NCBI RefSeq assembly: GCF_900129565.1
Contig: NZ_FQWD01000002.1
Coordinates: forward strand, 824,718-888,717
Length of the DNA stretch: 64,000 nt
Direction: 5' to 3'
Source: Marisediminitalea aggregata
Lineage (GTDB): Bacteria; Pseudomonadota; Gammaproteobacteria; Enterobacterales; Alteromonadaceae
Made by a program: the position numbers and the translations under genes
The notes under the pieces: model-generated
The model's database searches: none
Told to the model about the DNA's origin: nothing
What the model saw: the letters and a program-made list of their open reading frames with translations, nothing else
Shown here: positions 54,475 to 63,611 of the stretch, piece after piece
Layout: each line of letters starts with the position of its first letter
Position numbering within the stretch: position 1 is the stretch's first letter

Positions 54475-56637
54475 TTGAAGTTACGTTTTTCAATTCGGTT
54501 ACAGCTGCTTGTTTTGTCGCTGTTCCTGTTCGCAATTCCCTGGCTTGGGTATAAATACGTTTGGGAACTTGAACAGTACCTTCGAATTGGTCAGGAACAA
54601 ACCATGATAGGTACGGCGCGGGCAGTGGCCACCGCGCTGCACGAACGCCCCGCCCTGTTCGACAGTCAGTCGGCCTATTTGCAAAATGTACGGCCCGGCA
54701 CAGATTTATATGCCCCGCCGATTGATGTGCCGATCCAGCTGGACGGCCGACTACAGGAATGGCAAGCCGTATCCCCGCTTATTCAGTCGTACGGCAGCAA
54801 TAATGTCGTGACCTGGTTTGAAGACAATGCTGACGTTTCAATGTCATTTCAACATATGGTTGGGCGTTTCGATCAGTATTTTTACGCCATGTTTGCGGTC
54901 AATGACGATAAGGTGGTGTTTCGCGCTCCAAACAGTTTGAGCGTCGATCGTTCTGATCACTTGCTGATTGGCATGCTCGATGCCCAGGATAGCTTACAGC
55001 GTTATATTATTTCCCCCTACAAACCCGGCTGGGTGAACGCTTACCGACTGGACAGCGACCCGCGATATTTCCGCGCGACAGATAATGCTCTACAAATACA
55101 GGGCCGCTGGCTGCTTACACCCGATGGCTACAGCATCGAGCTGCGCTTCCCGATTACCATGACATCCGGCTCGTTAGCCTTCGCGCTGGTAGATGTTGAT
55201 GATGAAATAGACCGTACCAAGCAATACGCCATGGGCACGGCGAATCCCAATCAAAGCGATGATCTGGGCACGGTCGTAACTCCGTCACCGGAAATCGAAC
55301 GCATTTTGTCTGGCCTTAGATATGCAGATTCAAGAGTGTGGGTTATCGACAAACACAAACGGGTGTTGGCTCGCTCAGGCTCTATTCATTCCTCACAAGG
55401 GTTCAACGCCGGACAACAACGGCCGGCTGGAAATAGCGGATGGGAATACATTGAACAAAACTGGTTGTTACCGCTTTATTATCAGATTCTGACTCGCCCG
55501 CCAGGTGACTTTGTCGACGAGCTGGCAGATGCATATGCCTTAGCCGGTAAAGACATTAACCGCGCACTGGCGGGTAATCCCGATTCGTTATGGCGGCTTA
55601 CGCCCGACAACAAAGCGGTCATTCTGTCGGCAGCCTATCCTATTTATATTGGCGACGCCGTCATGGGTGCCGTGGTGGTAGAACAAACCACACACGGGAT
55701 TCGTACCTTGCGCAACCGTGCACTTGAGCAATTGTTTCACGTTATCCTGGCCGTCATGCTGCTGGGCACAACCGGGTTATTATTGTTCGCCCACCGGATT
55801 TCCAGTCGCATTCGCGACCTCCGCGACAACACTGAAGCGGTAATAGATTCAAACGGAAAAATAATTGGTACATTACCTCCCTCACGTAATGCCGATGAAA
55901 TTGGCGATTTGTCCCGCTCGTTTAGTGCCGTACTAAGCCGCTTGCAGCAATACAACTCATACCTTGAAAATATGGCGTCGAGGCTGTCTCACGAGCTACG
56001 TACCCCCATCGCTGTTGTACGTTCATCACTGGATACGCTCAATCAGGTACAGGACCCGGATCAGCAACAAGTATTTTTAAGCAGGGCACAGTCGGGGATC
56101 AGTCGTTTAAGCAGTATTCTGAACAGTATGAGCGAGGCCACCCGCCTTGAACAGGCCATTAGTCAGGAAGACACCGAACAGTTTGATTTAACCCGAGTGG
56201 TTAAAGGCTGCGTCGAGGGGTACCAATATGCTTATCCACAGCGTCAGTTCACATTAAAGCTATCGGCCAAACAGGCGCCCTTGGTGGGTTCCCCGGATCT
56301 GATTGCGCAAATGCTGGATAAGATCATCGCCAATGCCGTTGAATTCAGCACTCAGGACAGCACCATTGCCTTACATATCTGGCAGGAGCAGCGTCAGATC
56401 AAGTTGAGCATTACCAATACCGGGCCGTTGCTACCGCAGGGCATGCAATCACAGCTAACACAATCTATGGTATCGGTGCGGGCAGAGGGGAATCAATCCG
56501 ATGGCCCCCCCCATCTGGGACTGGGCCTGTACATTGCCAACATTATTGTAGGATTCCACCACGGCAGTATTGTGCTTAACAATTTACCGGATAATACCGG
56601 GGTTTGTGTGGTCACCACCTTTCCGGCAACACAATAG
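54475..56637 (+). CDS. pdsS: PdsS, histidine kinase of the dedicated sortase system
   Basis: This 720-residue inner-membrane kinase starts at TTG 54475 with AGGG upstream. A first membrane segment (about 10-27) precedes a long periplasmic sensor (about 30-415) whose VPIQLDGRLQEWQ stretch resembles carbohydrate-binding-type modules. A second membrane segment (about 418-440) leads to HAMP and the kinase core with His506 in RLSHELRTP. The N box and the HLGLGLYIANIIV glycine box complete the ATPase. The size and periplasmic module fit PdsS. The sortase and its anchored target that usually accompany this kinase are not adjacent. Confidence 0.88.
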   Translation: MKLRFSIRLQLLVLSLFLFAIPWLGYKYVWELEQYLRIGQEQTMIGTARAVATALHERPALFDSQSAYLQNVRPGTDLYAPPIDVPIQLDGRLQEWQAVSPLIQSYGSNNVVTWFEDNADVSMSFQHMVGRFDQYFYAMFAVNDDKVVFRAPNSLSVDRSDHLLIGMLDAQDSLQRYIISPYKPGWVNAYRLDSDPRYFRATDNALQIQGRWLLTPDGYSIELRFPITMTSGSLAFALVDVDDEIDRTKQYAMGTANPNQSDDLGTVVTPSPEIERILSGLRYADSRVWVIDKHKRVLARSGSIHSSQGFNAGQQRPAGNSGWEYIEQNWLLPLYYQILTRPPGDFVDELADAYALAGKDINRALAGNPDSLWRLTPDNKAVILSAAYPIYIGDAVMGAVVVEQTTHGIRTLRNRALEQLFHVILAVMLLGTTGLLLFAHRISSRIRDLRDNTEAVIDSNGKIIGTLPPSRNADEIGDLSRSFSAVLSRLQQYNSYLENMASRLSHELRTPIAVVRSSLDTLNQVQDPDQQQVFLSRAQSGISRLSSILNSMSEATRLEQAISQEDTEQFDLTRVVKGCVEGYQYAYPQRQFTLKLSAKQAPLVGSPDLIAQMLDKIIANAVEFSTQDSTIALHIWQEQRQIKLSITNTGPLLPQGMQSQLTQSMVSVRAEGNQSDGPPHLGLGLYIANIIVGFHHGSIVLNNLPDNTGVCVVTTFPATQ

Positions 56638-56643
56638 CGCCTA

Positions 56644-57726
56644 TTATTGTTTACCGGAGCCTTGAGTCATGCTGCTGTCGGGTACATTTTTCAGCAGCAT
56701 TTGCTGTTTGCGTCGGTACATCATGTAAGCCAGCCTGCGCATACTCACCTTGGTGTCTGTTTCATCCACAATATCGACCCCAAGTAATCGCTCCAATAAG
56801 TCCTCCAATGTAAGCACGCCTTCTAGACCACCGTACTCATCGACCACTAATAACATGTGGATGTGATTTTTAAGGAAGTGGTCGAAGGTTGAAGACAGCG
56901 GCATCGAGCCCAGCACAGTAACCATGCTCTTGCTGTACTTCTTTAAGGGTGAGTCACCGTTGCCACGGGCCTGCGCAAGCAGTAAATCGGAACGTAACAC
57001 AAAACCGGTGATTTGTTCGCTGTCCTGAGATTCATAAACCGGGATTCGGGAAAACTCAATATTGCTGTGTTTGTGAAAAAACGCTTCTACCGTCATATCT
57101 TCCGATACTGAAAACACCTGGGTACGGTGAGTAATGGCGTCTTTTACGGTTAATTCGTTCAGACTGAGCAAGCTTTTTAAGAAGACCGCTTCGTGTTCGT
57201 CTAACTGCCCTTCCTGACCGCTCAGATCGGCCATGGCATGCAGCTCGGCACGGCTGAGACCGCGTAGTGGAGACTCTTCCTTGAAGCCTTTGGTCAGCCA
57301 TTGCGACATCTTTACAAAAGGAAGTAGTACAATCACCAGGTATTTTAGAAAATAAGCGGTAATTGGCGCTAGCCCACGCCAATAGGTAGCCCCAAGGGTT
57401 TTCGGAATGATTTCTGAAAACACCAGGATCAGCAGAGTCAGAATTGCCGAAATGATGCCGAGATAAGCGTCGCCAAACACAACCGCTGCCTGGGCACCAG
57501 CACCTGCCGCCCCCATAGTATGAGCAATGGTATTCAGGGTTAAAATAGCCGACAACGGGCGATTGATGTCATCGGTGAGTTCGCGAATGATCTTCCCGCT
57601 GGGTTTGCCCTCTTTTTCCATGAGCGATATGTATGCCGACGATACACTCAAAATCACCGCCTCCGCGACTGAGCACAAAAACGAAAAGCCCAGCGCGATA
57701 AAAATATAAATTAACAGCAGCAACAT
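56644..57726 (-). CDS. CNNM/CBS-domain membrane protein (HlyC/CorC-like)
   Basis: This 360-residue protein has an N-terminal CNNM (DUF21) transmembrane domain (about 1-180; ILTLNTIAHTMGAAGAGAQAA and FSEIIPKTLGATYW are diagnostic) and a CBS pair (about 195-325; ITHRTQVFSVSEDMTVEAFF, LLVVDEYGGLEGVLTLEDLLERLLG). Relatives are linked to magnesium or cobalt efflux. It lacks the C-terminal CorC_HlyC domain of longer members. It is convergent with pdsS, only 6 bp apart. Confidence 0.88.
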   Translation of the reverse strand: MLLLLIYIFIALGFSFLCSVAEAVILSVSSAYISLMEKEGKPSGKIIRELTDDINRPLSAILTLNTIAHTMGAAGAGAQAAVVFGDAYLGIISAILTLLILVFSEIIPKTLGATYWRGLAPITAYFLKYLVIVLLPFVKMSQWLTKGFKEESPLRGLSRAELHAMADLSGQEGQLDEHEAVFLKSLLSLNELTVKDAITHRTQVFSVSEDMTVEAFFHKHSNIEFSRIPVYESQDSEQITGFVLRSDLLLAQARGNGDSPLKKYSKSMVTVLGSMPLSSTFDHFLKNHIHMLLVVDEYGGLEGVLTLEDLLERLLGVDIVDETDTKVSMRRLAYMMYRRKQQMLLKNVPDSSMTQGSGKQ

Positions 57727-57896
57727 AGTGTTCGGTCCGGTTCCTTGTCAAAGTCCATTGGCTGGCAATACAGCCTCAACGATTTATTATGCGGGTTGTA
57801 CCTGAAGATACAACCCACAATCTAAGACCAAAGAATAATTAACAAACACAGAACAGTTCGTTACAATTATATTACATTCGCTGATAAGAGGTACGA

Positions 57897-57995
57897 ATGA
57901 TGTCAAAAACTCGATTATGTGACCAAATTACTTTGGTGTTGTATTCAGTGTCTTTAGCAATTATCACGGCTGGTATTTTCAGGGCTTATCTCTAA
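57897..57995 (+). CDS. Probable 32-residue membrane microprotein
   Basis: A short frame starts with two ATG codons (57897 and 57900) placed 5 and 8 bases after AAGAGG. It encodes a charged start (MMSKTRLCDQ) and one hydrophobic helix (ITLVLYSVSLAIITAGIF) ending RAYL. A strong terminator begins 23 bp after its TAA stop, so promoter, ribosome-binding site, frame and terminator form a complete small transcription unit. No family is recognised. It is antiparallel to both neighbours (CNNM gene and cstA). Confidence 0.55.
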   Translation: MMSKTRLCDQITLVLYSVSLAIITAGIFRAYL

Positions 57996-58017
57996 CGCCC
58001 TTGTGACAAGGATAAGT

Positions 58018-58047
58018 AAAAACGCCAGGCACATGCCTGGCGTTTTT
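58018..58047. terminator. Bidirectional terminator between the microprotein and cstA
   Basis: AAAAACGCCAGGCA (58018-58031) and TGCCTGGCGTTTTT (58034-58047) are perfect complements with a 2-base gap at the centre. It serves cstA on the minus strand and the small plus-strand gene. Confidence 0.92.
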
Positions 58048-58089
58048 ATATTTGATACAAAACAACTCGCGATACAAACTAACTTGCGA

Positions 58090-59754
58090 TTATTGTACTG
58101 CTTTAAATCGCCGGATCACCGACCAGGATTCGAGCATAACCAGCACGCTCACCACAAGCACGATGGCATCCAATCCAACCAGCAAATAGTTGCCTGCCAG
58201 GTAATATTCTTTTAACTTGATAATGCCAGCTAAAAACGCCATCACAATGACAAACATCATAGGTACCAAAGTGTAAATAGCCGGACGTTTCAGCTTGATC
58301 AGCATGACTGAAATAACCAGCAACGTCATACTTGCAAGAATCTGATTAGTGGAACCAAATAAAGGCCAGATGATCATTCCGCCGCTACCGGAAGAGCCGC
58401 CGGCACCAAATGCCAGTAACAGGCAGGTACCAACAGCAACCAACGTTGCCACCAGGCCGTTTTTTAACGCCGGGATTTGATAGATCTCTCCCCACTCCTG
58501 AATAATGTAGCGCTGCAGACGAACACCGGAATCCATAGTCGTACCAGCAAAAAGCACGACCATGACCGCAAGAATGGTGGACGAGAACGACACCGACAAT
58601 CCCCACCCCTGTTCAATGAGATTCGCACCACCGGTAATGAAAGCGCTCACGCTGCCAGCTCCAAGGTGGCTGTACACTTCGTGCCACTCCTGAGGCGATG
58701 CAGCCAGTGCTACGCCGCTTACCGCGACAATTGTAATAAGTGCCAGTGAGCCTTCACCAACGGCGCCCAAATAACCAACAAAGCGGGCGTCGGTTTCTTT
58801 ATCAAGCTGCTTGGAGCTGGTACCGGAAGAAACGATACCGTGAAAGCCGGAAACTGCGCCACAGGCTATCGTTACGAACAGCAAAGGAATAATACTCGGC
58901 GTGTCTACTGCTGTCGCTGTATTAAACGCTGGCGCAGTAATGTCAGGCAATGAGAAAAAGACCGCGCCGTACAATAAAAACAACCCAACAATGAGCTGCA
59001 TACCGTTAATAAAGTCGCGAGGCTGTAGCAACATCCAAACCGGTAATAACGACGCAATCATGGCGTAAACAAACAAAATAATGATCCACGATGCTTTGTC
59101 AGACAAGCCCATGATGGTCTCTGGCAAACTTATTGGTAGATAACTGCCTGCGTACACAGACGCATACAACACGATAATGCCAATAATACACAGTGGAATC
59201 AGGCTGAACTGCCGCTTTATTAACTGGCCGATAACCAGCGCAACAACTATCGCCATCCAGGCCGGGAATACGGCGTTAGGCTGAGACACAAAGCTATTCG
59301 CAATAACCACACCAAACACGGCGTTAACCATGAGCAACACCAGGAACACAACAATCATGAACAGTGCCCGAGTGCGTTTACCAATCACGCTTTCAGACAA
59401 AGCGCCCATGGATTTGCCTTTGTGTCGTGCACTGGCCCATAAAGCGCCCATATCGTGAATACCTGCGAAAAAGATAGTGCCGAAAACCACCCACAGTACC
59501 GCAGGTACCCAGCCCCAATAGACCGCAATAGCAGGGCCAACGATGGGCGCAGCACCCGCTACTGAGGTAAAATGGTGTCCCCACAACACCACTTTATTGG
59601 TCGGCACATAATCAATGCCATCATTCACTTCATGAGCAGGCGTAACAAAGCTCTCGCTGAGCTTAAAAATTTTCTCTGCAATAAATTTGGAATATAAAAA
59701 CCAGCCGGCCAACATGCCAGCGATACCTAATAATACAATCGCTACAGATGCCAT
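58090..59754 (-). CDS. cstA: CstA-family carbon starvation protein / peptide or pyruvate transporter
   Basis: This 554-residue polytopic membrane protein has well over ten hydrophobic segments and CstA landmarks: FVTPAHEVNDGIDYVPTNK, VLWGHHFTSVAGAAPIVGPAIAVYWGW, GIHDMGALWASARHKGKSMG, SGFHGIVSSGTSSKQL, TTMDSGVRLQRY and PLFGSTNQILASMTLL. Members import peptides or pyruvate under starvation. It is shorter than E. coli CstA (about 700), as are many homologues outside enterobacteria. It is monocistronic, with its own terminator. Confidence 0.93.
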   Translation of the reverse strand: MASVAIVLLGIAGMLAGWFLYSKFIAEKIFKLSESFVTPAHEVNDGIDYVPTNKVVLWGHHFTSVAGAAPIVGPAIAVYWGWVPAVLWVVFGTIFFAGIHDMGALWASARHKGKSMGALSESVIGKRTRALFMIVVFLVLLMVNAVFGVVIANSFVSQPNAVFPAWMAIVVALVIGQLIKRQFSLIPLCIIGIIVLYASVYAGSYLPISLPETIMGLSDKASWIIILFVYAMIASLLPVWMLLQPRDFINGMQLIVGLFLLYGAVFFSLPDITAPAFNTATAVDTPSIIPLLFVTIACGAVSGFHGIVSSGTSSKQLDKETDARFVGYLGAVGEGSLALITIVAVSGVALAASPQEWHEVYSHLGAGSVSAFITGGANLIEQGWGLSVSFSSTILAVMVVLFAGTTMDSGVRLQRYIIQEWGEIYQIPALKNGLVATLVAVGTCLLLAFGAGGSSGSGGMIIWPLFGSTNQILASMTLLVISVMLIKLKRPAIYTLVPMMFVIVMAFLAGIIKLKEYYLAGNYLLVGLDAIVLVVSVLVMLESWSVIRRFKAVQ

Positions 59755-59873
59755 AAACCACCATAGTTAAACATTAGAGTTATGACAGATTATATAGACT
59801 TTTGGATAAGGGATCGCGAACACTTGCCTACGCTTAAGATGAAGCGACAACGCAATGAGACCAGCAAAACTGG

Positions 59874-61451
59874 TCAGACAATCATGTAGTTGGAACGGCC
59901 TTCACGTTTAACCTGATACATGGCCTCATCAGCTTCATTTAGCAAAGCCTCCAGACTTTGTGTAGGTGAATACGCCACTGCAACACCAATACTGGCAGAG
60001 ATTGCACAGTGTTGTGTGTTAGTCAGGGTGATTGGCATTTCAATACCGTGCAACAGTGTATTACACAAGGTTTCCAACGCCGACGGTAATAATACATCGC
60101 GCCGAAAGCCAACGACGAATTCGTCACCGCCCCATCGGCAACAAACGTCATCATCGTCATTAAAGAGCCGTTTAATGCGCTGAGCCGTCTCCTGAAGCAC
60201 CACATCACCTGCATCGTGGCCATAGCTGTCGTTGATGGGCTTGAAGTTGTCGAGGTCGATGAGCATGACCGCTGTCATGGTTTTATTGGTGATCGACTGC
60301 AGTAATGCCTGCAGTTTAATTTCACCGCCGTGTCGGTTAAGCAACCCGGTCAGTGCATCGTGCTGTGCCAGGTACTTGGATTTCGCCTCTTTTTCCTTTC
60401 GCTCAGTCACGTCGTTCAGAATAACTTCAATGAGCATATCGTCATTGCGTTCAGTGCTTCGCTGGTCGATTACAAGCGCGAACAGACAATTTACCCATCG
60501 GGTTTGCTGCTCGCTGTTCTGGTACGACAGGTCTATCGTTATTGGGCTGGACTGCTGCGTGGTTCTTAACTCATGAATTGCTTCTGACACCACCTCAGGA
60601 TTGTCAAACATATTGACGAAATCGTGGAGTGAGCAAATCTGCCCAACAATATCGTGAAAAACGGGGTTCTCAAGCAGAATACCCTTGTGAGTCGAGATCA
60701 GGCCAATCCCTACCGACGCTTTGTCAAACACCAGTCTAAAGCGCTGTTCCAGCTTTTCAGTCCGCATTCGCAGGCGACGTTCAGCAACGAAGTTAATTCG
60801 TACAGCATGGATGAGTCGGTTGATACCGCTTATTAAAAAGCCTACTTCATCCTTTCTGGTGTATTGGATATCAATTTTCTCCAATAACTCAGGGTTACTC
60901 GGGTCGACTCGCTCAAACGCCGTTGATAATTTGATTAGTGGGCGTGAGAGTAATTGATATATTGCCACATACATCGTTAGCGTGAGTGCCATAGAAACCA
61001 GCATCATTTCCCACACGCTGTTACGTGCATCACTGATTGCCAGGCTTTGTATAAACACATTGTCGGGATATACCAATAACTCACCTACCACGTCGGAATC
61101 CAGGAAAGGGTGAGGAAGAGCAAATGCGATAGGTGAACCAGATAGGTCTTTTAGTGATGTCTCTGCAACGACACCGTTTTCGTTGCGAATTTCCGCCGCG
61201 AGTATTAAATCATTTATTTGCAAACTGGCGAGGATTTCCTGAGCAAGTTCAATATCATTCACATAGACAGAAATCGCTGCGGGCTTTACTGAACCTTGCG
61301 CTATTTGATTGAGTAAATGCGCGCTGAAACGCTGCTGTTCAGCCTGAGCGAGCTGAAATACAATAAAACTGCCGGCAATTGACACCAAAATGCCAACTAT
61401 CCCAACCACGAATGCAAGCCTGACATGTAACCTATCTGTAAGCTTTCTCAT
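59874..61451 (-). CDS. Membrane-bound diguanylate cyclase (periplasmic sensor, HAMP, PAS, GGDEF)
   Basis: This 525-residue protein has a membrane segment (about 12-34), a periplasmic domain (about 36-145), a second membrane segment (about 146-168), a HAMP-like linker, a PAS-like domain (about 230-350) and a GGDEF domain (about 360-525). The active site GGDEF is at 441-445 and is intact. The inhibitory RxxD site is missing (Asp in place of the Arg). It is the last of three genes in an operon, 17 bp after the outer-membrane barrel gene, and probably answers to the periplasmic binding protein encoded first. Confidence 0.9.
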   Translation of the reverse strand: MRKLTDRLHVRLAFVVGIVGILVSIAGSFIVFQLAQAEQQRFSAHLLNQIAQGSVKPAAISVYVNDIELAQEILASLQINDLILAAEIRNENGVVAETSLKDLSGSPIAFALPHPFLDSDVVGELLVYPDNVFIQSLAISDARNSVWEMMLVSMALTLTMYVAIYQLLSRPLIKLSTAFERVDPSNPELLEKIDIQYTRKDEVGFLISGINRLIHAVRINFVAERRLRMRTEKLEQRFRLVFDKASVGIGLISTHKGILLENPVFHDIVGQICSLHDFVNMFDNPEVVSEAIHELRTTQQSSPITIDLSYQNSEQQTRWVNCLFALVIDQRSTERNDDMLIEVILNDVTERKEKEAKSKYLAQHDALTGLLNRHGGEIKLQALLQSITNKTMTAVMLIDLDNFKPINDSYGHDAGDVVLQETAQRIKRLFNDDDDVCCRWGGDEFVVGFRRDVLLPSALETLCNTLLHGIEMPITLTNTQHCAISASIGVAVAYSPTQSLEALLNEADEAMYQVKREGRSNYMIV

Positions 61452-61468
61452 CGCTATTTATAACGCCG

Positions 61469-62743
61469 TTAGAATATAACATTGAGATTGAGGTTAAACA
61501 CATTAACATCACGCGTATCTTCAATACTGACTTGCTGATCGCTGCCCCACATTCCGTAACCAGGGCCTTGTAATTCAAATGCGGTAAACTGCGCCTTCAA
61601 CGCCCAATTTGCGGCAAAGTCCCACCGTATTCCTACTGCAGCAGAAGACTGCTCTATACGAGATATATCCAGCAGGTACTGATAACCAAAGTACATTCGC
61701 GCGAGGCCAGGAATGGCTGTAGGGTCAGTAACCTCTGCATAATCTGGTTCAGCGATTACATTGCGCTTTTCCGTTGTATTGATCGTTGCAACGGTAACGT
61801 AAGGTGTAAAATCACCCCAAATATAGCCAAGGCTGGCGTATCCGTAAGCGAGATTCCCTAAAACGCTCCACTCGACATCCAGCATGGCCATTTCTGCCAT
61901 GACAATATACTCACCATTGTTATAGCTATACCCCAAAGCAGCGTAATTTACATGCTTACCTTCAAAGTCAAGATCGTCAGACATTGCTTGGGCTTCAGGC
62001 CACCAGGTTGAAGGAATCTCCCGCAGATTGGCCTGGAACGTATTCAGGCTACCAAAAAAAGAGCGCTTACCATGGAACTGACTTAATGTGCCCTTAATAG
62101 CCCACTCGTCCGTTTCAAACATCACAGACGCATTAAAAACATAATCGTATTCCAGAAAATAATTAGACCTGTTGTTTAGTACGTCGGCCTTACTGGTTCC
62201 TACTGCCAGCGCAGCTTGTAAAACGCCTGATGAATAGGATTTGCGGTATTGTACTTCGGCGCCGTCAATATACGACAAATTAGAAGAAGGTGTGTAATAC
62301 TCCATGGGTGGCGCGGCCCACAAATAACTGTATCCGACATGGACATACTCGGATAACAGATAAGCGTTGTAGTTTATTCGCCCCGCTCTAGCCGACCAGT
62401 TGCGGTCAAACTGATATCGTACAAACGCCATTTCAAAATAATCCATGACCTGGTCATAGTTTTTATTTTCGAGCAAACTCTGTACAACAATGTCGACTTT
62501 GTCAGACACCTGATAGTTAAGCTGAAGGCCCAGTGCTGATTCAGTTTTAAAGTTACTGCCTTCTTCTGGCCAGCGATTAATTGCAGAACGAAAAACCAAG
62601 TCGTCAGCGTTACTGCTTGTGTAACCAACAGTCGCAAAGCCGTTCACGCTCACTTGTGCATTTACATTCCCTGCTGAACAGATAGAAAATAACAAGCAGG
62701 TGATGACAAAGACGCTTTTACGGTTATTCCAGAACAAGAACAA
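61469..62743 (-). CDS. Outer-membrane beta-barrel (porin-like) protein
   Basis: This 424-residue protein starts at TTG 62743 with GAGGAG seven bases before. It has a signal peptide (to about VNAQ) and alternating amphipathic strands rich in Tyr, Trp and Asn (WSARAGRINYNAYLLSEYVHVGYSYLWAAPP), ending in FNLNLNVIF with a C-terminal Phe, the outer-membrane insertion signature. No specific substrate motif is seen. It overlaps the binding-protein gene by 20 bases and precedes the cyclase gene, so the three are coexpressed. Confidence 0.85.
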   Translation of the reverse strand: MFLFWNNRKSVFVITCLLFSICSAGNVNAQVSVNGFATVGYTSSNADDLVFRSAINRWPEEGSNFKTESALGLQLNYQVSDKVDIVVQSLLENKNYDQVMDYFEMAFVRYQFDRNWSARAGRINYNAYLLSEYVHVGYSYLWAAPPMEYYTPSSNLSYIDGAEVQYRKSYSSGVLQAALAVGTSKADVLNNRSNYFLEYDYVFNASVMFETDEWAIKGTLSQFHGKRSFFGSLNTFQANLREIPSTWWPEAQAMSDDLDFEGKHVNYAALGYSYNNGEYIVMAEMAMLDVEWSVLGNLAYGYASLGYIWGDFTPYVTVATINTTEKRNVIAEPDYAEVTDPTAIPGLARMYFGYQYLLDISRIEQSSAAVGIRWDFAANWALKAQFTAFELQGPGYGMWGSDQQVSIEDTRDVNVFNLNLNVIF

Positions 62744-63167
62744 TTTTCATCTCCTCTGAAACCAAATTGACCGGTACGTATGTGATCATAGACGTGTCAT
62801 TACTGAGTTCATCAATGCTCACTTCTACACTGGCGACTTGTGTTGGTGGCTTCGCCCGACCAGAGAATAATAAGCGCGACCAGTATGCCGCAATCTGACG
62901 TTCGGATTTGTTGACTAGAGAGCGATAAAACTGCTCTCTGAATGGATAACCGTTATCGTAATCTACGGGCTTTATTTTCTGGCCATTTTCGAGAAAATCA
63001 AAACGGCCCATAAAAATATCGATTACCTGCTTCCTGGATAATGCATTGATATCGCTTTGCTTTGGCACTACCACCGCAATTGGGTCCGCAAATGCTGAAG
63101 CACAGGTAGCAGCACTGCTAACTGTGATTACCAGAATTAACCTGCAAAGCCAACTAAGCCTAGTCAT
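62724..63167 (-). CDS. Small periplasmic phosphate-binding-like (PstS-like) protein
   Basis: This 147-residue protein has a signal peptide (cleavage near ASAFA) and a compact PBP-like domain: IAVVVPKQSDINALSRKQVIDIFMGR, ENGQKIKPVDYDNGYPFREQFYRSLVNKSERQIAAYWSRLLFSGRAKPP. It is only half the length of PstS, like the small PstS-like proteins of other marine bacteria. The start is ATG 63167; a TTG just before has no ribosome-binding advantage. It is the first gene of the operon with a barrel and a diguanylate cyclase, suggesting that it senses a periplasmic ligand. Confidence 0.8.
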   Translation of the reverse strand: MTRLSWLCRLILVITVSSAATCASAFADPIAVVVPKQSDINALSRKQVIDIFMGRFDFLENGQKIKPVDYDNGYPFREQFYRSLVNKSERQIAAYWSRLLFSGRAKPPTQVASVEVSIDELSNDTSMITYVPVNLVSEEMKIVLVLE

Positions 63168-63611
63168 CAAAATAATAGGAACCTACATAAAGGAATCAAT
63201 AACGCTTTATGGTAGCAGACGTCTAATGGTTAACCTCAATCCACTTATATAAAGCAAGAAATAATCGTCACTAACTTAATATGAGCATCAAACCGAGACA
63301 GTAATTATTTCACTATAAAGCGTAGCTGACTTCAATGAGAGTTCAATAAAATCCGAGCGATATGAGCAACAGAATACTAAAGTTAGCACCCAATTAGAAA
63401 TAACAAACAAAGCCTGACTTAACTAGGGCGTGTGATTTATTGAGAGTCTAATGTTTTGCGGCAGAGCTGAATGAAATCGCTGATGACTATGATAACAGCA
63501 AGTGAAGCTGGCAAACTTACTGTGAAGAAATCCTTCAGGTTTCAGGGAGTATTGGAAAACAAAAAAGGCCGCTTGCGCGACCTTTTTCAGATGACTTAGT
63601 GAAGCCTAAGA
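63168..63611. other. Region between the binding-protein operon and tuf
   Basis: These 444 bp contain the operon's promoter region and the tuf terminator (63562-63587). I see no gene in the rest, which is AT-rich with scattered stops in all frames. Confidence 0.5.
63562..63587 (-). terminator. Terminator of tuf
   Basis: On the minus strand AAAAAGGTCGC and GCGGCCTTTTT pair around a GCAA loop with one G-T wobble, followed by further T. It lies 25 bp after the tuf stop. Confidence 0.9.
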
